From positions 827,001 to 891,000 of the forward strand of contig NZ_JAUSVF010000001.1 of NCBI RefSeq assembly GCF_030814475.1: a DNA stretch of 64,000 nucleotides. Direction: 5' to 3'. The position numbers and the translations under genes are program-made. This stretch comes from Pararhizobium capsulatum DSM 1112. GTDB taxonomy: Bacteria; Pseudomonadota; Alphaproteobacteria; Rhizobiales; Rhizobiaceae. A model generated the notes under the pieces. The model was not told where the DNA came from. It was given only the letters and a program-made list of their open reading frames with translations, and did not search any database. The number at the start of each line of letters is the position of its first letter. The first letter of the stretch is position 1. This document shows positions 25,788 through 34,838 of the stretch, piece after piece.

Positions 25788-26905
25788 TGCGCCGACTACC
25801 GTTTCTTTCTCTCGGATTTTCGCTGCTGGCAACGATTGCGGCCGCGCAGGACAGCAACGGGGTGACGCCGCGCGTCGTCAACGAGGCGGCGGTGCCGGCT
25901 GTGATGGAGAAGGCGGTCGACGGGTTTATCCGGCCGGGGTACCTCGAATTGATGGAGACGACGGAAGCGCTTTCCGAGGCGAGCCATCTTTTCTGCGAAA
26001 ACCCCTCAGAGGAAAGCCTCGGCAACCTGCAACTGGTCTTCGACGACATTGTGCAGAAATGGTCGACCATCGAGATCGTTCGCGTCGGCCCTGTCCTGGA
26101 CGGGAACCGGTTCGAGCGGTTTCTGTTCTTTCCCGACCGCAAGAGCACGGGCCTGAAGCAGGTCCAGCGGATCCTCGCCACCAAAGACGAAACGGCAACC
26201 AATCCCGAGACCCTCAAGATCAAGAGCGTGGCCGTCCAGGGGCTGGGCGCGCTCGAATACGTGCTCTACGGCACTGGCGCAGAAGACATAGCCAACGAGC
26301 CCAACGGTTTCCGATGCCGCTACGCCGCCGCCATTGCCGACAATCTCGTGGAGGTTGCCACCGACCTGCACGAGGCCTGGGAAAAGCCGGATGGTGTGCA
26401 GGCCGACTGGAAGAAACCGGGGCCTGACAATCCGGTGTTCCGCGATAACAAGGAGGCCGTCACGGCACTCCTCGGCGTGCTCGTTCATGGCGTGGAAACG
26501 GTGAAGGACCAGCGCATCCGGCCGTTCTACGCCGGCATCGTCAATGGCGTCCCCGACAAGGGCCACCCGAAGCTGGCGCTCTACTGGCGCTCCGGCAACA
26601 CCATGCCGTCGCTGCACACGAATTTCGAGGCGCTGGAGACCCTGTTCGACGCTGCCGACATGCGCTCGCTGCTACCGGCTGACAGCAAGTCTGTCGCAAG
26701 TTCGGCGAAGTTCGTCTTCAAGTCGCTGGTCCGCGTTTCGGAGGAGGTCGATCTGCCGATCGACGAGGCGATCGTCGATGACGAGCAGCGCGCCAAACTC
26801 GATTTCATCGTCCTGAATACCGACGACCTGTTGCAGCGGCTGAACAAGGATTTCGGCGGCGCGATCGGTCTCAGCGCCGGTTTTTCCTTTTCGGATGGAG
26901 ATTGA
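25787..26905 (+). CDS. second imelysin-family protein
   Basis: A 372-residue exported protein with a signal peptide (MRRLPFLSLGFSLLATIAAAQ) and an imelysin-type helical domain. Recognisable segments are IEIVRVGPVLDGNRFERFLFFPDRK and VQGLGALEYVLYGTG. The second corresponds to the GxHxxE site, but the His is replaced by Gly here, while Glu is kept, so the metal site must differ from that of the first imelysin. The ATG shares a base with the upstream stop. The paired imelysins flanking a di-heme cytochrome suggest a periplasmic complex or relay; this is inference. Confidence 0.85.
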   Translation: MRRLPFLSLGFSLLATIAAAQDSNGVTPRVVNEAAVPAVMEKAVDGFIRPGYLELMETTEALSEASHLFCENPSEESLGNLQLVFDDIVQKWSTIEIVRVGPVLDGNRFERFLFFPDRKSTGLKQVQRILATKDETATNPETLKIKSVAVQGLGALEYVLYGTGAEDIANEPNGFRCRYAAAIADNLVEVATDLHEAWEKPDGVQADWKKPGPDNPVFRDNKEAVTALLGVLVHGVETVKDQRIRPFYAGIVNGVPDKGHPKLALYWRSGNTMPSLHTNFEALETLFDAADMRSLLPADSKSVASSAKFVFKSLVRVSEEVDLPIDEAIVDDEQRAKLDFIVLNTDDLLQRLNKDFGGAIGLSAGFSFSDGD

Positions 26906-26911
26906 TCGGCC

Positions 26912-28021
26912 ATGGCCGGTACCCGTTTGCTGAAGCGTGATGCGCAGCTGATCGAGCGGCGCATCTTCCTGAAGATGGCGGGCGCCGCCTGGGCAGCGAC
27001 CTTGGCGCCGGGTGCTGCCTTTGCGCTTTCGCGCGCCGCCGCCGTCTATGCCTCCGGGTTCATGGCGCCGGATGGGTCCTACGGCATCGCCACCGTGACG
27101 GAAGCTGGCGAGATCGTCGAGCGGGTGGCCTTGCCCGCGCGGGCGCATGGCATGGCCTTTTCCACGGCGACGGGAAAGAGCGTCGCCTTTGCGCGCCGGC
27201 CCGGAACCTATGCGATGATCTTCGATCCGGCCGGGCGGTCCGAGCCGGTCGTTATTACCGCAGTGGAAGGCCGACACTTCTTCGGCCACGGCTGCTTTTC
27301 CGCCGATGGGCGGCTGCTTTACGCAACCGAGAATGATTTCGCCGCCAATCGCGGCATGGTCGGCATCTATGACGGCACCGATGGTTTTGCGCGGATCGGC
27401 GAGTTCCCCACCTACGGAATCGGCCCGCACGACATGACGCTGTCTGCCGATGGAAAGCTGCTGGTGATCGCCAATGGCGGCATCGAGACCCATCCGGATT
27501 TCGGCCGCACCAAGCTCAATCTCGACCATATGGAACCCTCGCTGGCGCTGGTCGACACGAAGACCGGTGCACTGATCGAACGCCACACCATGCCCGACCG
27601 CTGGCGCCAGCTTTCCACCCGGCATGTCGATATCGATGCCAAGGGGCGCATCTGGTTTGCCTGCCAGTATGAGGGCGCGCGCAACGACCTGCCGCCGCTC
27701 GCCGGCTCCTTTGCGCCGGGCGAGGATGTTCGGTTTGTCGATCTGCCTGACGAGACGACGATTGCTCTGGGTAACTATGTCGGCGCAGTTGCAGTCAACA
27801 AGGCAGAGGGGCTTGTCTGCCTGACGTCACCGAAGGAAGGCGTGGCGGTGACGCTGGATGCGGGAACAGGCAAGGTGCTGCGGCAGGAAATGATCGCGGA
27901 TGCAGCCGGCGTCGCGCCATCGCCGAAGAGCTTTGCGGTTTCGAGCTACGACGGCGATTTTGCCGGGCGCCACAGCGATGTCGCCTGGGACCAGCATATC
28001 GTGCGGATCGGCGTCGTTTAG
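26912..28021 (+). CDS. DUF1513 beta-propeller-like protein with Tat-type signal
   Basis: A 369-residue protein of the DUF1513 family. The N-terminus has a twin-arginine-type signal (ERRIFLKMAGAAWAATLAPGAAFA), suggesting export of a folded protein. The mature part shows repeated YVTN/propeller-like strands: GYGIAT-type blades, FFGHGCFSADGRLLYATEND, GIGPHDMTLSADGKLLVIANGG and TRHVDIDAKGRIWFACQYEG. GGAG lies 11 nt before the ATG. It is the last gene of the imelysin operon, 6 bp after the second imelysin. The ligand is unknown; association with iron is inferred from context. Confidence 0.85.
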   Translation: MAGTRLLKRDAQLIERRIFLKMAGAAWAATLAPGAAFALSRAAAVYASGFMAPDGSYGIATVTEAGEIVERVALPARAHGMAFSTATGKSVAFARRPGTYAMIFDPAGRSEPVVITAVEGRHFFGHGCFSADGRLLYATENDFAANRGMVGIYDGTDGFARIGEFPTYGIGPHDMTLSADGKLLVIANGGIETHPDFGRTKLNLDHMEPSLALVDTKTGALIERHTMPDRWRQLSTRHVDIDAKGRIWFACQYEGARNDLPPLAGSFAPGEDVRFVDLPDETTIALGNYVGAVAVNKAEGLVCLTSPKEGVAVTLDAGTGKVLRQEMIADAAGVAPSPKSFAVSSYDGDFAGRHSDVAWDQHIVRIGVV

Positions 28022-28022
28022 G

Positions 28023-28550
28023 TCAGATGTCCGCCAGTTGGGGGAGGTCCGACCAGAGATAGGCGAGCTGCTCATAGTCGCGGTTGCCGACCCGGACCAT
28101 GCTTTTTGCCGTAACGGTGGCGCCGAGGCGTTCGTAGAAGCCGCGATTGGGATTTTCGGCGAGCACCCAGGCAAACAAGCCGGTTGCGCCACGGCTCAGG
28201 CAATCCCTGGCGACGGCCTTGATCAGCATTCTGCCGACCCCTGCGCCCTGCGCCTGCGGGCGGATGTAAAGCGCATAGAGTTCCATGATGCCATCGGAAA
28301 CCGTGCCGCGCGCCGGGCCGTAATTGGCAAAGCCGACAAGCCCATCCGCATCCACCGCCGCTTGATACGACACGCCTGCGGCACCCATCCGCCGGGCATG
28401 GCGCATCGCCTGATCCTGTTCTGTCATGCCATCGAGATAGGCACCGTCGATGATGCCGCGAAAGGCGTGGCGCCAGGTTTCGACGAGGATTTCGCCGATC
28501 CCGGGGATATCTTCGGCCTCGGCGGGGCGGATGCGGAAGGGTTGGTTCAT
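28023..28550 (-). CDS. GNAT family N-acetyltransferase
   Basis: A 175-residue GNAT acetyltransferase. The fold motifs are visible: IRPAEAEDIPGIGEILVETW at the start, ELYALYIRPQAQGAGVGRMLI (acetyl-CoA binding, motif A with QGAGVG) and NPNRGFYERLGATVTAK (motif B). The ATG at 28550 gives a standard length; the frame stays open far upstream but without conserved sequence. It is convergent with the imelysin operon, one base apart. The substrate cannot be predicted. Confidence 0.85.
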   Translation of the reverse strand: MNQPFRIRPAEAEDIPGIGEILVETWRHAFRGIIDGAYLDGMTEQDQAMRHARRMGAAGVSYQAAVDADGLVGFANYGPARGTVSDGIMELYALYIRPQAQGAGVGRMLIKAVARDCLSRGATGLFAWVLAENPNRGFYERLGATVTAKSMVRVGNRDYEQLAYLWSDLPQLADI

Positions 28551-28594
28551 GGAAGGAATATGGGAGCAACCGCGCGTGGGTGGAAGGGGAGGAA

Positions 28595-28645
28595 AGGTGC
28601 GGCATCTCCCGTCTCCCCGCTTGCGGGAGAGGGGACGACGGAGCT
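28595..28645. repeat. short RIME-like hairpin
   Basis: TCTCCCCGC and GCGGGAGA, separated by TT, form a hairpin with the GC-rich flanks seen in the other RIME-like units. It lies in the gap between the divergent GNAT and tspO genes. Confidence 0.5.
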
Positions 28646-28736
28646 TTTTGCAGGCCCGGGGCAAAAAACTATTTTCGGGCTTCGAAAACGGCGTGTTCTG
28701 TCTGGACGCAACACCACCAGGCCCTACATCCCCGCC

Positions 28737-29189
28737 ATGTCCAAACCACTCGTCTATGCCCTCTTCATCATCCTCGTCGTTGGCTGCGGCCTGCTGATCG
28801 GCATCAACAACATTCCCGGCGAATGGTATCAGTCGCTGGCAAAGCCGGCTTTCAATCCGCCGAACTGGATCTTCGGGCCAGTCTGGACGCTGCTTTACGT
28901 CATTATCGGCTTCGTCGGCGCACGCAGCTTTCTCCACCACAGGCATTCGCCGATGATGCGGCTGTGGGTGGCGCAGATGATCTTCAATTTTGCCTGGTCG
29001 CCGCTGTTCTTCGGCCTGCAGGAGATCGCGCTGGCACTGATCGTCATTCTGGCGCTGCTGGTATCGCTGGCTCTCTTTCTCGCCGTCACCTACGGGCGCG
29101 ACCGGCTCTCCTTCCTGCTTTTCCTGCCCTATCTGGCCTGGGTTGCCTTCGCTTCCTTACTCAACCTTTCGATTTTCCTCATGAATTGA
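28737..29189 (+). CDS. tspO: TspO/MBR family membrane protein
   Basis: A 150-residue inner- or outer-membrane protein with five hydrophobic helices. The family signature is clear: WYQSLAKPAFNPPNWIFGPVWTLLYVIIGF, then FNFAWSPLFFGLQEIALAL and a final PYLAWVAFASLLNLSIFLMN. TspO proteins bind porphyrins and tryptophan-derived ligands and affect stress responses and porphyrin turnover. The start at 28737 gives the normal length. The promoter probably lies in the repeat-containing gap to the GNAT gene. Confidence 0.92.
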   Translation: MSKPLVYALFIILVVGCGLLIGINNIPGEWYQSLAKPAFNPPNWIFGPVWTLLYVIIGFVGARSFLHHRHSPMMRLWVAQMIFNFAWSPLFFGLQEIALALIVILALLVSLALFLAVTYGRDRLSFLLFLPYLAWVAFASLLNLSIFLMN

Positions 29190-29261
29190 GCTTGTCGGTC
29201 GCGGTCGTGCGTGCCAGTGTCGGCAGGGAAAAGACGTGCAAAAGGGACAGCAGCGAACACG

Positions 29262-29714
29262 ATGAATGACGACAGACCGGCGGATTTTCGCGCACGAATC
29301 CGCGACAGTTTCAGCAAACAGGCAGCGATGCGCACGATCGGAGCGGAACTGACGCGTGTCGAGCAGGGCACCGTCGAGATCGAGCTTCCCTTCGACGAGA
29401 AGCTGACGCAGCAGCACGGTTTCCTCCACGCAGGCATCATTTCCGCGGCCCTTGATGCCGCCGGCACCTATGCCGCCTATTCAGTGCTCGATCCCGATGC
29501 CTCGATTTTGACGATCGAATTCAAGGTCAACCTGATGTCGCCGGGGCGCGGCGAGCGTTTCCTGTTTCGCGGCGAGGTGACCAAGCCCGGCACGACGATC
29601 ATCGTCTCCGACGGGCGCGGTTATGCGATCTCGCCGGATGGCCCGGCCAAGCTGATCGCCTCCATGACCGGCACGATGATGGTGATCCGCGGGCGCGAAG
29701 GGATCGAGGGATGA
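29262..29714 (+). CDS. PaaI-type hotdog-fold thioesterase
   Basis: A 150-residue hotdog-fold protein. The catalytic helix region reads QQHGFLHAGIISAALDAAGTYAA, matching the HGGxxxxxxD-type motif with variations (HGF and a later Asp). TIEFKVNLMSPGRGERFLFRGEV is the typical core strand. It probably hydrolyses acyl-CoA thioesters, as in phenylacetate-type detoxification, but no pathway genes are adjacent. The stop overlaps the next gene's ATG by 4 bp (ATGA), so both are co-translated. Confidence 0.87.
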   Translation: MNDDRPADFRARIRDSFSKQAAMRTIGAELTRVEQGTVEIELPFDEKLTQQHGFLHAGIISAALDAAGTYAAYSVLDPDASILTIEFKVNLMSPGRGERFLFRGEVTKPGTTIIVSDGRGYAISPDGPAKLIASMTGTMMVIRGREGIEG

Positions 29715-30349
29715 GTTTTGAGCTGAAGGACGTTGCCGGTCGCAAGATTCTCTATGTCATGGCGGCGGATGCCGAATATGGCGCGCATTTGCGGGCGCGC
29801 ATCTCGCCTTTGATGACGGGCGTTGGCCCTGTCGAAGCGGCAGTGGTTCTGACGCGGACCTTGAGCGAACTCAATGGCCGTGGGGCGCTGCCCGATCTCG
29901 TCGTCTCGCTCGGCTCTGCTGGTTCGGCAAGGCTGGAGCAGGCGGAGGTCTATCAGGCGACCTCAGTTGCCTATCGCGACATGGATGCCTCGCCGCTCGG
30001 TTTCGAGAAGGGAGCAACGCCGTTTCTCGATCTGCCCATCGTCGTCGACCTGCCCTTGCGCATTCCTGGAGTGCTGGAAGCGAGCCTTTCGACCGGGGCG
30101 AATATCGTCTCGGGTGCTGTCTATGAGACGATTGCGGCCGATATGGTCGAGATGGAGACCTTCGCCGTGCTTCGCGCCTGCCAGTCGTTCGGCATTCCGC
30201 TGATCGGGCTGCGCGGCATCTCGGACGGCAAGGTCGAACTCAGCCATATCAACGACTGGACTCAGTATCTGCATATCATCGACGAGAAGCTGGCGGCGGC
30301 TATCGATGCGCTGGAAGCAGGCGTCGCCTCGGGTGCGATACCTCTGTAG
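29711..30349 (+). CDS. MTA/SAH nucleosidase-like (purine nucleoside phosphorylase family) protein
   Basis: A 212-residue member of the PNP/UDP phosphorylase superfamily closest to methylthioadenosine/S-adenosylhomocysteine nucleosidases. Motifs are YVMAADAEYGAHL near the start, MTGVGPVEAAVVLTRTL, VSLGSAGS and ADMVEMETFAVLRAC (the ME-Glu ribose site), with ISDGKVEL carrying the catalytic-type Asp. It would cleave the glycosidic bond of MTA or SAH and recycle methylation by-products. It overlaps the thioesterase gene by 4 bp. Confidence 0.82.
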   Translation: MSFELKDVAGRKILYVMAADAEYGAHLRARISPLMTGVGPVEAAVVLTRTLSELNGRGALPDLVVSLGSAGSARLEQAEVYQATSVAYRDMDASPLGFEKGATPFLDLPIVVDLPLRIPGVLEASLSTGANIVSGAVYETIAADMVEMETFAVLRACQSFGIPLIGLRGISDGKVELSHINDWTQYLHIIDEKLAAAIDALEAGVASGAIPL

Positions 30350-30385
30350 CCTGCAGGGCATAGGGATCGGCTTATGATGCCGTAA

Positions 30386-30525
30386 TCCCCCTCTTCTCCC
30401 CAGCGGGGAGACGTGCCGAGCGAAAGCGAGGCGATGAGGGGGTCTTGGCCACAAATTCGAAGCCAGCCGGCCCCCTTATCCGGCCCTTCGGCCACCTTCT
30501 CCCCGCTGGGGAGAAGAGAAAGCAA
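30386..30525. repeat. RIME-like palindromic repeat pair upstream of guaA
   Basis: One unit, CTCTTCTCCCCAGCGGGGAG, starts near 30391. A longer unit at 30432-30519 has GATGAGGGGG and CCCCCTTATC arms and a CTTCTCCCC/GGGGAGAAG hairpin, as in the copies at 22476 and 24221. It fills most of the gap to guaA; the remaining 120 bp hold the guaA promoter region. Confidence 0.8.
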
Positions 30526-30651
30526 GCCGTACCTCCATGGGCGATAGCCTGCTTTAATCGCCGGAAATTGTGCGGGTGCAATCTAATCGTTGCACTTCAG
30601 CGAGGCATTATTTAAAGGCTCGCCATGATCCCGCTTGCTGAAAGATCCGTC

Positions 30652-32214
30652 ATGACCCAGACAGCGCATCCCGATACCGTTCTCATCATCGATTTTGGCA
30701 GCCAGGTCACCCAGCTGATCGCGCGCCGCGTTCGCGAGGCCGGCGTCTACTGCGAAATCGTGCCATTCCAGTCCGCCGAGGAAGGCTTCCACCGGCTGCG
30801 GCCGAAGGCCATCATTCTCTCGGGCAGCCCCGCCTCGACGCTGGAGATCGGCTCGCCGCGCGCGCCGCAGATCGTCTTCGATTGCGGCCTGCCGGTTCTC
30901 GGCATCTGCTACGGCCAGCAGACCATGTGCGAACAGCTGGGCGGCAAGGTCGAGGCCGGTCATCACCGCGAATTCGGCCGCGCCTTCCTGGAAATCGACA
31001 AGGAATGCACGCTGTTTGAAGATGTCTGGCCGGTCGGTTCGCGCCATCAGGTGTGGATGAGCCATGGCGACCGCGTCACCGCGATCCCCGAAGGCTTCGA
31101 GGTCGTGGCGACCTCCTCCAATGCACCCTTTGCCTTCATCGCCAACGAGAAGCGTCGCTTCTACGCCGTGCAGTTTCACCCGGAAGTGGTGCACACGCCT
31201 GACGGAGCCAAGCTGCTCTCGAACTTCGTGCACAAGGTTGCGGGCCTCAAGGGCGACTGGACGATGGCCGCCTATCGCGACCAAGCGGTCGAAGCGATCC
31301 GCGCGCAGGTGGGCGATAAAAGGGTCATCTGCGGCCTTTCCGGCGGCGTCGACTCGTCCGTTGCCGCACTGCTTATCCACGAGGCGATCGGCGACCAGCT
31401 GACCTGCATCCTCGTCGACCATGGCCTGATGCGCAAGAACGAGGCGGCGGATGTCGTTGCCATGTTCAAGGAGCATTACGACATCAAGCTCGTGCATGTG
31501 GATGCGGCTGATCTCTTCATCAATGCGCTGGAAGGGGAGAGCGATCCGGAAAAGAAGCGCAAGACCATCGGCAAGCTGTTCATCGACGTCTTCGAGGAAG
31601 AAGCCAGAAAGCTGGGCGGCGCGGAGTTCCTGGCACAGGGCACTCTCTATCCTGATGTCATCGAAAGCGTCTCGTTTACCGGCGGCCCTTCGGTCACCAT
31701 CAAGTCGCACCACAATGTCGGCGGCCTTCCGGCCCGCATGAACATGAAGTTGGTGGAGCCGCTGCGCGAGCTGTTCAAGGACGAAGTTCGGGTGCTTGGC
31801 AAGGAGTTGGGTCTGCCCGAGAGCTTCATCGGTCGTCATCCCTTCCCGGGTCCGGGCCTTGCCATCCGCTGCCCCGGCGGCATCACCCGCGACAAGCTGG
31901 AAATCCTGCGCGAGGCCGATGCCGTCTATCTCGACGAAATCCGCAAGGCCGGTCTCTATGACGCGATCTGGCAGGCTTTTGCCGTGCTGTTGCCGGTACA
32001 GACCGTTGGCGTCATGGGCGATGGGCGTACTTACGAGTTCGTCTGCGCGCTGCGCGCCGTGACGTCCGTCGATGGCATGACGGCGGATTTCTACCACTAC
32101 GACATGGAGTTCCTCGGCCGTGCGGCGACCCGCATCATCAACGAAGTCCGCGGCATCAACCGCGTCGTCTATGATGTGACGTCGAAGCCGCCGGGCACGA
32201 TCGAGTGGGAGTAG
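30652..32214 (+). CDS. guaA: GMP synthase (glutamine-hydrolysing)
   Basis: A 520-residue enzyme that converts XMP to GMP using glutamine and ATP. The N-terminal class I amidotransferase domain has the nucleophile Cys86 in GICYGQQTM and the His in FHPEVVHT. The ATP pyrophosphatase domain has the PP-loop [12 protein letters not shown], and the C-terminal dimerisation domain ends [18 protein letters not shown]. The ATG at 30652 matches family starts; an upstream in-frame ATG at 30625 would add nine residues. It is the last chromosomal housekeeping gene before the insertion sequences. Confidence 0.97.
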   Translation: MTQTAHPDTVLIIDFGSQVTQLIARRVREAGVYCEIVPFQSAEEGFHRLRPKAIILSGSPASTLEIGSPRAPQIVFDCGLPVLGICYGQQTMCEQLGGKVEAGHHREFGRAFLEIDKECTLFEDVWPVGSRHQVWMSHGDRVTAIPEGFEVVATSSNAPFAFIANEKRRFYAVQFHPEVVHTPDGAKLLSNFVHKVAGLKGDWTMAAYRDQAVEAIRAQVGDKRVICGLSGGVDSSVAALLIHEAIGDQLTCILVDHGLMRKNEAADVVAMFKEHYDIKLVHVDAADLFINALEGESDPEKKRKTIGKLFIDVFEEEARKLGGAEFLAQGTLYPDVIESVSFTGGPSVTIKSHHNVGGLPARMNMKLVEPLRELFKDEVRVLGKELGLPESFIGRHPFPGPGLAIRCPGGITRDKLEILREADAVYLDEIRKAGLYDAIWQAFAVLLPVQTVGVMGDGRTYEFVCALRAVTSVDGMTADFYHYDMEFLGRAATRIINEVRGINRVVYDVTSKPPGTIEWE

Positions 32215-32347
32215 GAGAAACGGCAGCGATCGGCGGCTTTAGCGTGGAATATCGTAGAAAAGGCGGGAACATCAGTGACTTCTATTAATCGCGGAGCTTG
32301 GATCATCAATTGGTCATCGATCGCTGATAACGATTTGATTTAATGAT

Positions 32348-32377
32348 TGTTGGTTTTCACGCAGAACTGAGCCGGTT
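32348..32377 (+). repeat. left terminal inverted repeat of the IS21 element
   Basis: Begins TGTTGGTTTTCACGC and ends GAACTGAGCCGGTT. It differs from the right repeat at one base. Confidence 0.9.
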
Positions 32378-32461
32378 AGGCGCATAATTTCCATTGAGAA
32401 TTGAGCCATGTGAACCTTTCCCCCCAACGCGGTGAGCGACGGGGGCAACGGAGTGATCCAC

Positions 32462-33982
32462 ATGGGACTTTTAAACATCATCCGCCGGATGGCGCTGCGC
32501 GAGAAGCAGTCGATCCGGGAGATCAGTCGGCGCACGGGGCTGTCACGCAACACGATCGCGAAGTATTTGAGCGCTGGTACGATCGAGCCGACGTTCGCGG
32601 TACCGGAGCGACCGAGCAAGCTTGATCCTTTCGCCGATAAGCTCTCTGGCTGGTTGAAGACCGAGGCCGGGAGGTCGCGCAAGCAGCGCCGAACGCTGAA
32701 GCAGCTTCATGCGGACTTGGTGGTTCTCGGCTTTACCGGCTCCTATGGTCGGGTCGCCGCATTCGCCCGTGACTGGCGGGCTGAGCAGCAGAAAGCGGGC
32801 CGCGGCATATTCGTTCCGCTATCCTTTCGCCCAGGCGAAGCATTCCAATTCGATTGGAGTGAAGATTATGCCGTGGTAGGCGGCGAGCGCACGAAGCTGC
32901 AGGTCGCACATATCAAGCTGTCGCACAGTCGGGCTTTTCTGGTCAGGGCCTACCTGCTGCAAACGCACGAGATGCTGTTCGATGCCCATTGGCACGGCTT
33001 CCGTGTGTTCGGCGGCGTACCTGGCCGTGGCATCTACGATAACATGAAGACGGCGGTCGATCGCGTAGGCCGGGGCAAGGAGCGGCAGGTCAACATCCGC
33101 TTCCTGGCGATGACGAACCATTATGTCTTTGCGCCCGAGTTCTGCAATCCAGCGGCAGGTTGGGAGAAAGGTCAGGTCGAGAAGAACGTCCAGGATGCCC
33201 GACCACGCTTGTGGCAACAGATGCCGGACTTTCCAGATTTGGCGGCGTTGAATGCCTGGCTGGAACAGCATTGCCAGGACCTATGGAGGGAGACTGCGCA
33301 TGGCACCTTGTCCGGCACGATCGCGGATGTCTGGGCTGATGAGCGGGCAGCATTGATGTCGCTCCCCGCCATGTTTGACGGCTTCGTCGAGCAGAGCAAG
33401 CGCGTCTCGCCGACATGCCTGATCACCTTTGAGCGTAATCGTTACAGCGTGCCAGCATCGTTTGCGAACCGGCCCGTCAGCCTGCGGATTTATCCCGAGC
33501 GACTGGTCGTTGCGGCCGAGGGCAATGTCCTATGCGAGCATGAGCGGGTCATTGAACGCAGCCACGACAAACCGCCGAGGACGATTTATGACTGGCGACA
33601 TTACCTTGCCGTCATCCAGCGCAAACCCGGTGCCCTGCGCAATGGTGCGCCCTTCCTGGAATTGCCGTTGGCCTTTCGACAACTGCAAGACCAGATGCTT
33701 CGCCGCCCCGGCGGTGATCGTGAGATGGCGGACATACTCGCTCTTGTCCTTCATCACGACGAACAGGTCGTCCTCAGGGCTGTGGAACTGGCTTTGGATG
33801 CGGGGGTGGCGACCAAGACGCATGTGCTGAACCTGCTGCATCGGCTGATCGACGGCAAGACAATCGATGGTCCCGACATCGATACGCCACAGGCGCTGAC
33901 CTTGCTGCGTGAACCCAAGGCCAACGTCGAACGCTATGATGGCCTACGCGCCCGGATCGCAGGAGGTCGCCATGCGTCATGA
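32462..33982 (+). CDS. istA: IS21-family transposase IstA
   Basis: A 506-residue transposase from the ATG at 32462; an in-frame GTG at 32432 would add ten residues. The N-terminal helix-turn-helix reads [20 protein letters not shown]. The DDE integrase core has FQFDWSED (first Asp), IYDNMKTAV (second Asp) and [10 protein letters not shown] (Glu), all intact. The C-terminal region with [27 protein letters not shown] is the beta-barrel typical of IstA. It overlaps istB by 11 bp. All motifs are intact, so the element may be active. Confidence 0.93.
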   Translation: MGLLNIIRRMALREKQSIREISRRTGLSRNTIAKYLSAGTIEPTFAVPERPSKLDPFADKLSGWLKTEAGRSRKQRRTLKQLHADLVVLGFTGSYGRVAAFARDWRAEQQKAGRGIFVPLSFRPGEAFQFDWSEDYAVVGGERTKLQVAHIKLSHSRAFLVRAYLLQTHEMLFDAHWHGFRVFGGVPGRGIYDNMKTAVDRVGRGKERQVNIRFLAMTNHYVFAPEFCNPAAGWEKGQVEKNVQDARPRLWQQMPDFPDLAALNAWLEQHCQDLWRETAHGTLSGTIADVWADERAALMSLPAMFDGFVEQSKRVSPTCLITFERNRYSVPASFANRPVSLRIYPERLVVAAEGNVLCEHERVIERSHDKPPRTIYDWRHYLAVIQRKPGALRNGAPFLELPLAFRQLQDQMLRRPGGDREMADILALVLHHDEQVVLRAVELALDAGVATKTHVLNLLHRLIDGKTIDGPDIDTPQALTLLREPKANVERYDGLRARIAGGRHAS

Positions 33983-34766
33983 TCCTGCCAGTGCCGCCGT
34001 CGTCATCATGCTGCGTAGCCTGAAGATGTATGGCATGGCCCAAGCCGTCACAGACCTGATCGAGCAAGGGGCTCCTGCCTTTGATGCGGCCGTGCCCATC
34101 CTGTCACAGTTGCTGAAGGCCGAGATGGCCGAGCGCGAGGTCCGCTCCATCGCCTATCACATGAAGGCCGCTCGCTTTCCTGCGTACAAAGACATCTCCG
34201 GCTTCGACTTCGCTGACAGCGAAATCAACGAGGCTACCGTGCGCCAACTGCACCGATGCGAGTTTATGGATGGGGCGCAGAACGTTGTCCTAATCGGTGG
34301 CCCTGGCACTGGAAAAACGCATGTCGCGACCGCTCTTGGAATCCAAGCCATCGAGCATCATCGCCGAAAGGTCCGCTTCTTCTCGACCATCGAACTGGTC
34401 AATGCTCTCGAGCAGGAGAAGGCCAAGGGCAAGGCGGGCCAGATCGCGGAGACCTTGGTGCGCCTCGATCTGCTCATCCTAGACGAGTTGGGATACCTGC
34501 CGTTCAGCGCCTCAGGCGGCGCACTACTCTTCCACCTTCTGAGCAAGCTCTACGAGCGCACCAGCGTCATCATCACAACCAATCTCAGCTTCAGCGAGTG
34601 GGCAACCGTCTTCGGCGACGCCAAGATGACGACCGCTCTGCTCGATCGTCTGACCCACCGTTGTCATATCCTGGAAACTGGAAATGACAGCTTCCGCTTC
34701 AAAGCCAGCTCGGCCGCCGCAGCCCAGAAGAAAGGAGAAAAAGCCAATCTCTTGACCAAACCCTGA
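33972..34766 (+). CDS. istB: IS21-family helper ATPase IstB
   Basis: A 264-residue AAA+ ATPase that assembles on DNA and activates IstA during transposition. Walker A is GGPGTGKTH, Walker B is [12 protein letters not shown], and sensor residues appear in [17 protein letters not shown] and [13 protein letters not shown]. The N-terminal IstA-interacting helical part is complete. AGGAGG lies 7 nt before the ATG at 33972, inside the end of istA, showing translational coupling. Confidence 0.93.
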   Translation: MRHDPASAAVVIMLRSLKMYGMAQAVTDLIEQGAPAFDAAVPILSQLLKAEMAEREVRSIAYHMKAARFPAYKDISGFDFADSEINEATVRQLHRCEFMDGAQNVVLIGGPGTGKTHVATALGIQAIEHHRRKVRFFSTIELVNALEQEKAKGKAGQIAETLVRLDLLILDELGYLPFSASGGALLFHLLSKLYERTSVIITTNLSFSEWATVFGDAKMTTALLDRLTHRCHILETGNDSFRFKASSAAAAQKKGEKANLLTKP

Positions 34767-34808
34767 TCAGAAAACCATACTTAGAGGTGGCTCACTTCTC
34801 GGTGGAAA

Positions 34809-34838
34809 AACCGGCTCAGTTCCGCGTGAAAACCAACA
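34809..34838 (-). repeat. right terminal inverted repeat of the IS21 element
   Basis: Reverse complement begins TGTTGGTTTTCACGCGG. Its first bases supply the artificial stop codon of the truncated transposase gene to the right. Confidence 0.9.

Larger units (their letters stand above)
32348..34838 (+). mobile_element. complete IS21-family insertion sequence, 2491 bp
   Basis: The element is bounded by 30-bp terminal inverted repeats (29 of 30 identical) with TG...CA ends. It carries overlapping istA and istB genes in the standard order. Internal subterminal repeats, typical of IS21, are also present: GAGAATTGAGCCATGT at 32396 and its inverted partner at 34785-34800. No target duplication is found: the left flank ends TTTAATGAT and the right flank starts GCCGCAGC. 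The right flank is the interior of another IS21-type transposase gene, so the insertion was accompanied or followed by deletion. Confidence 0.92.
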
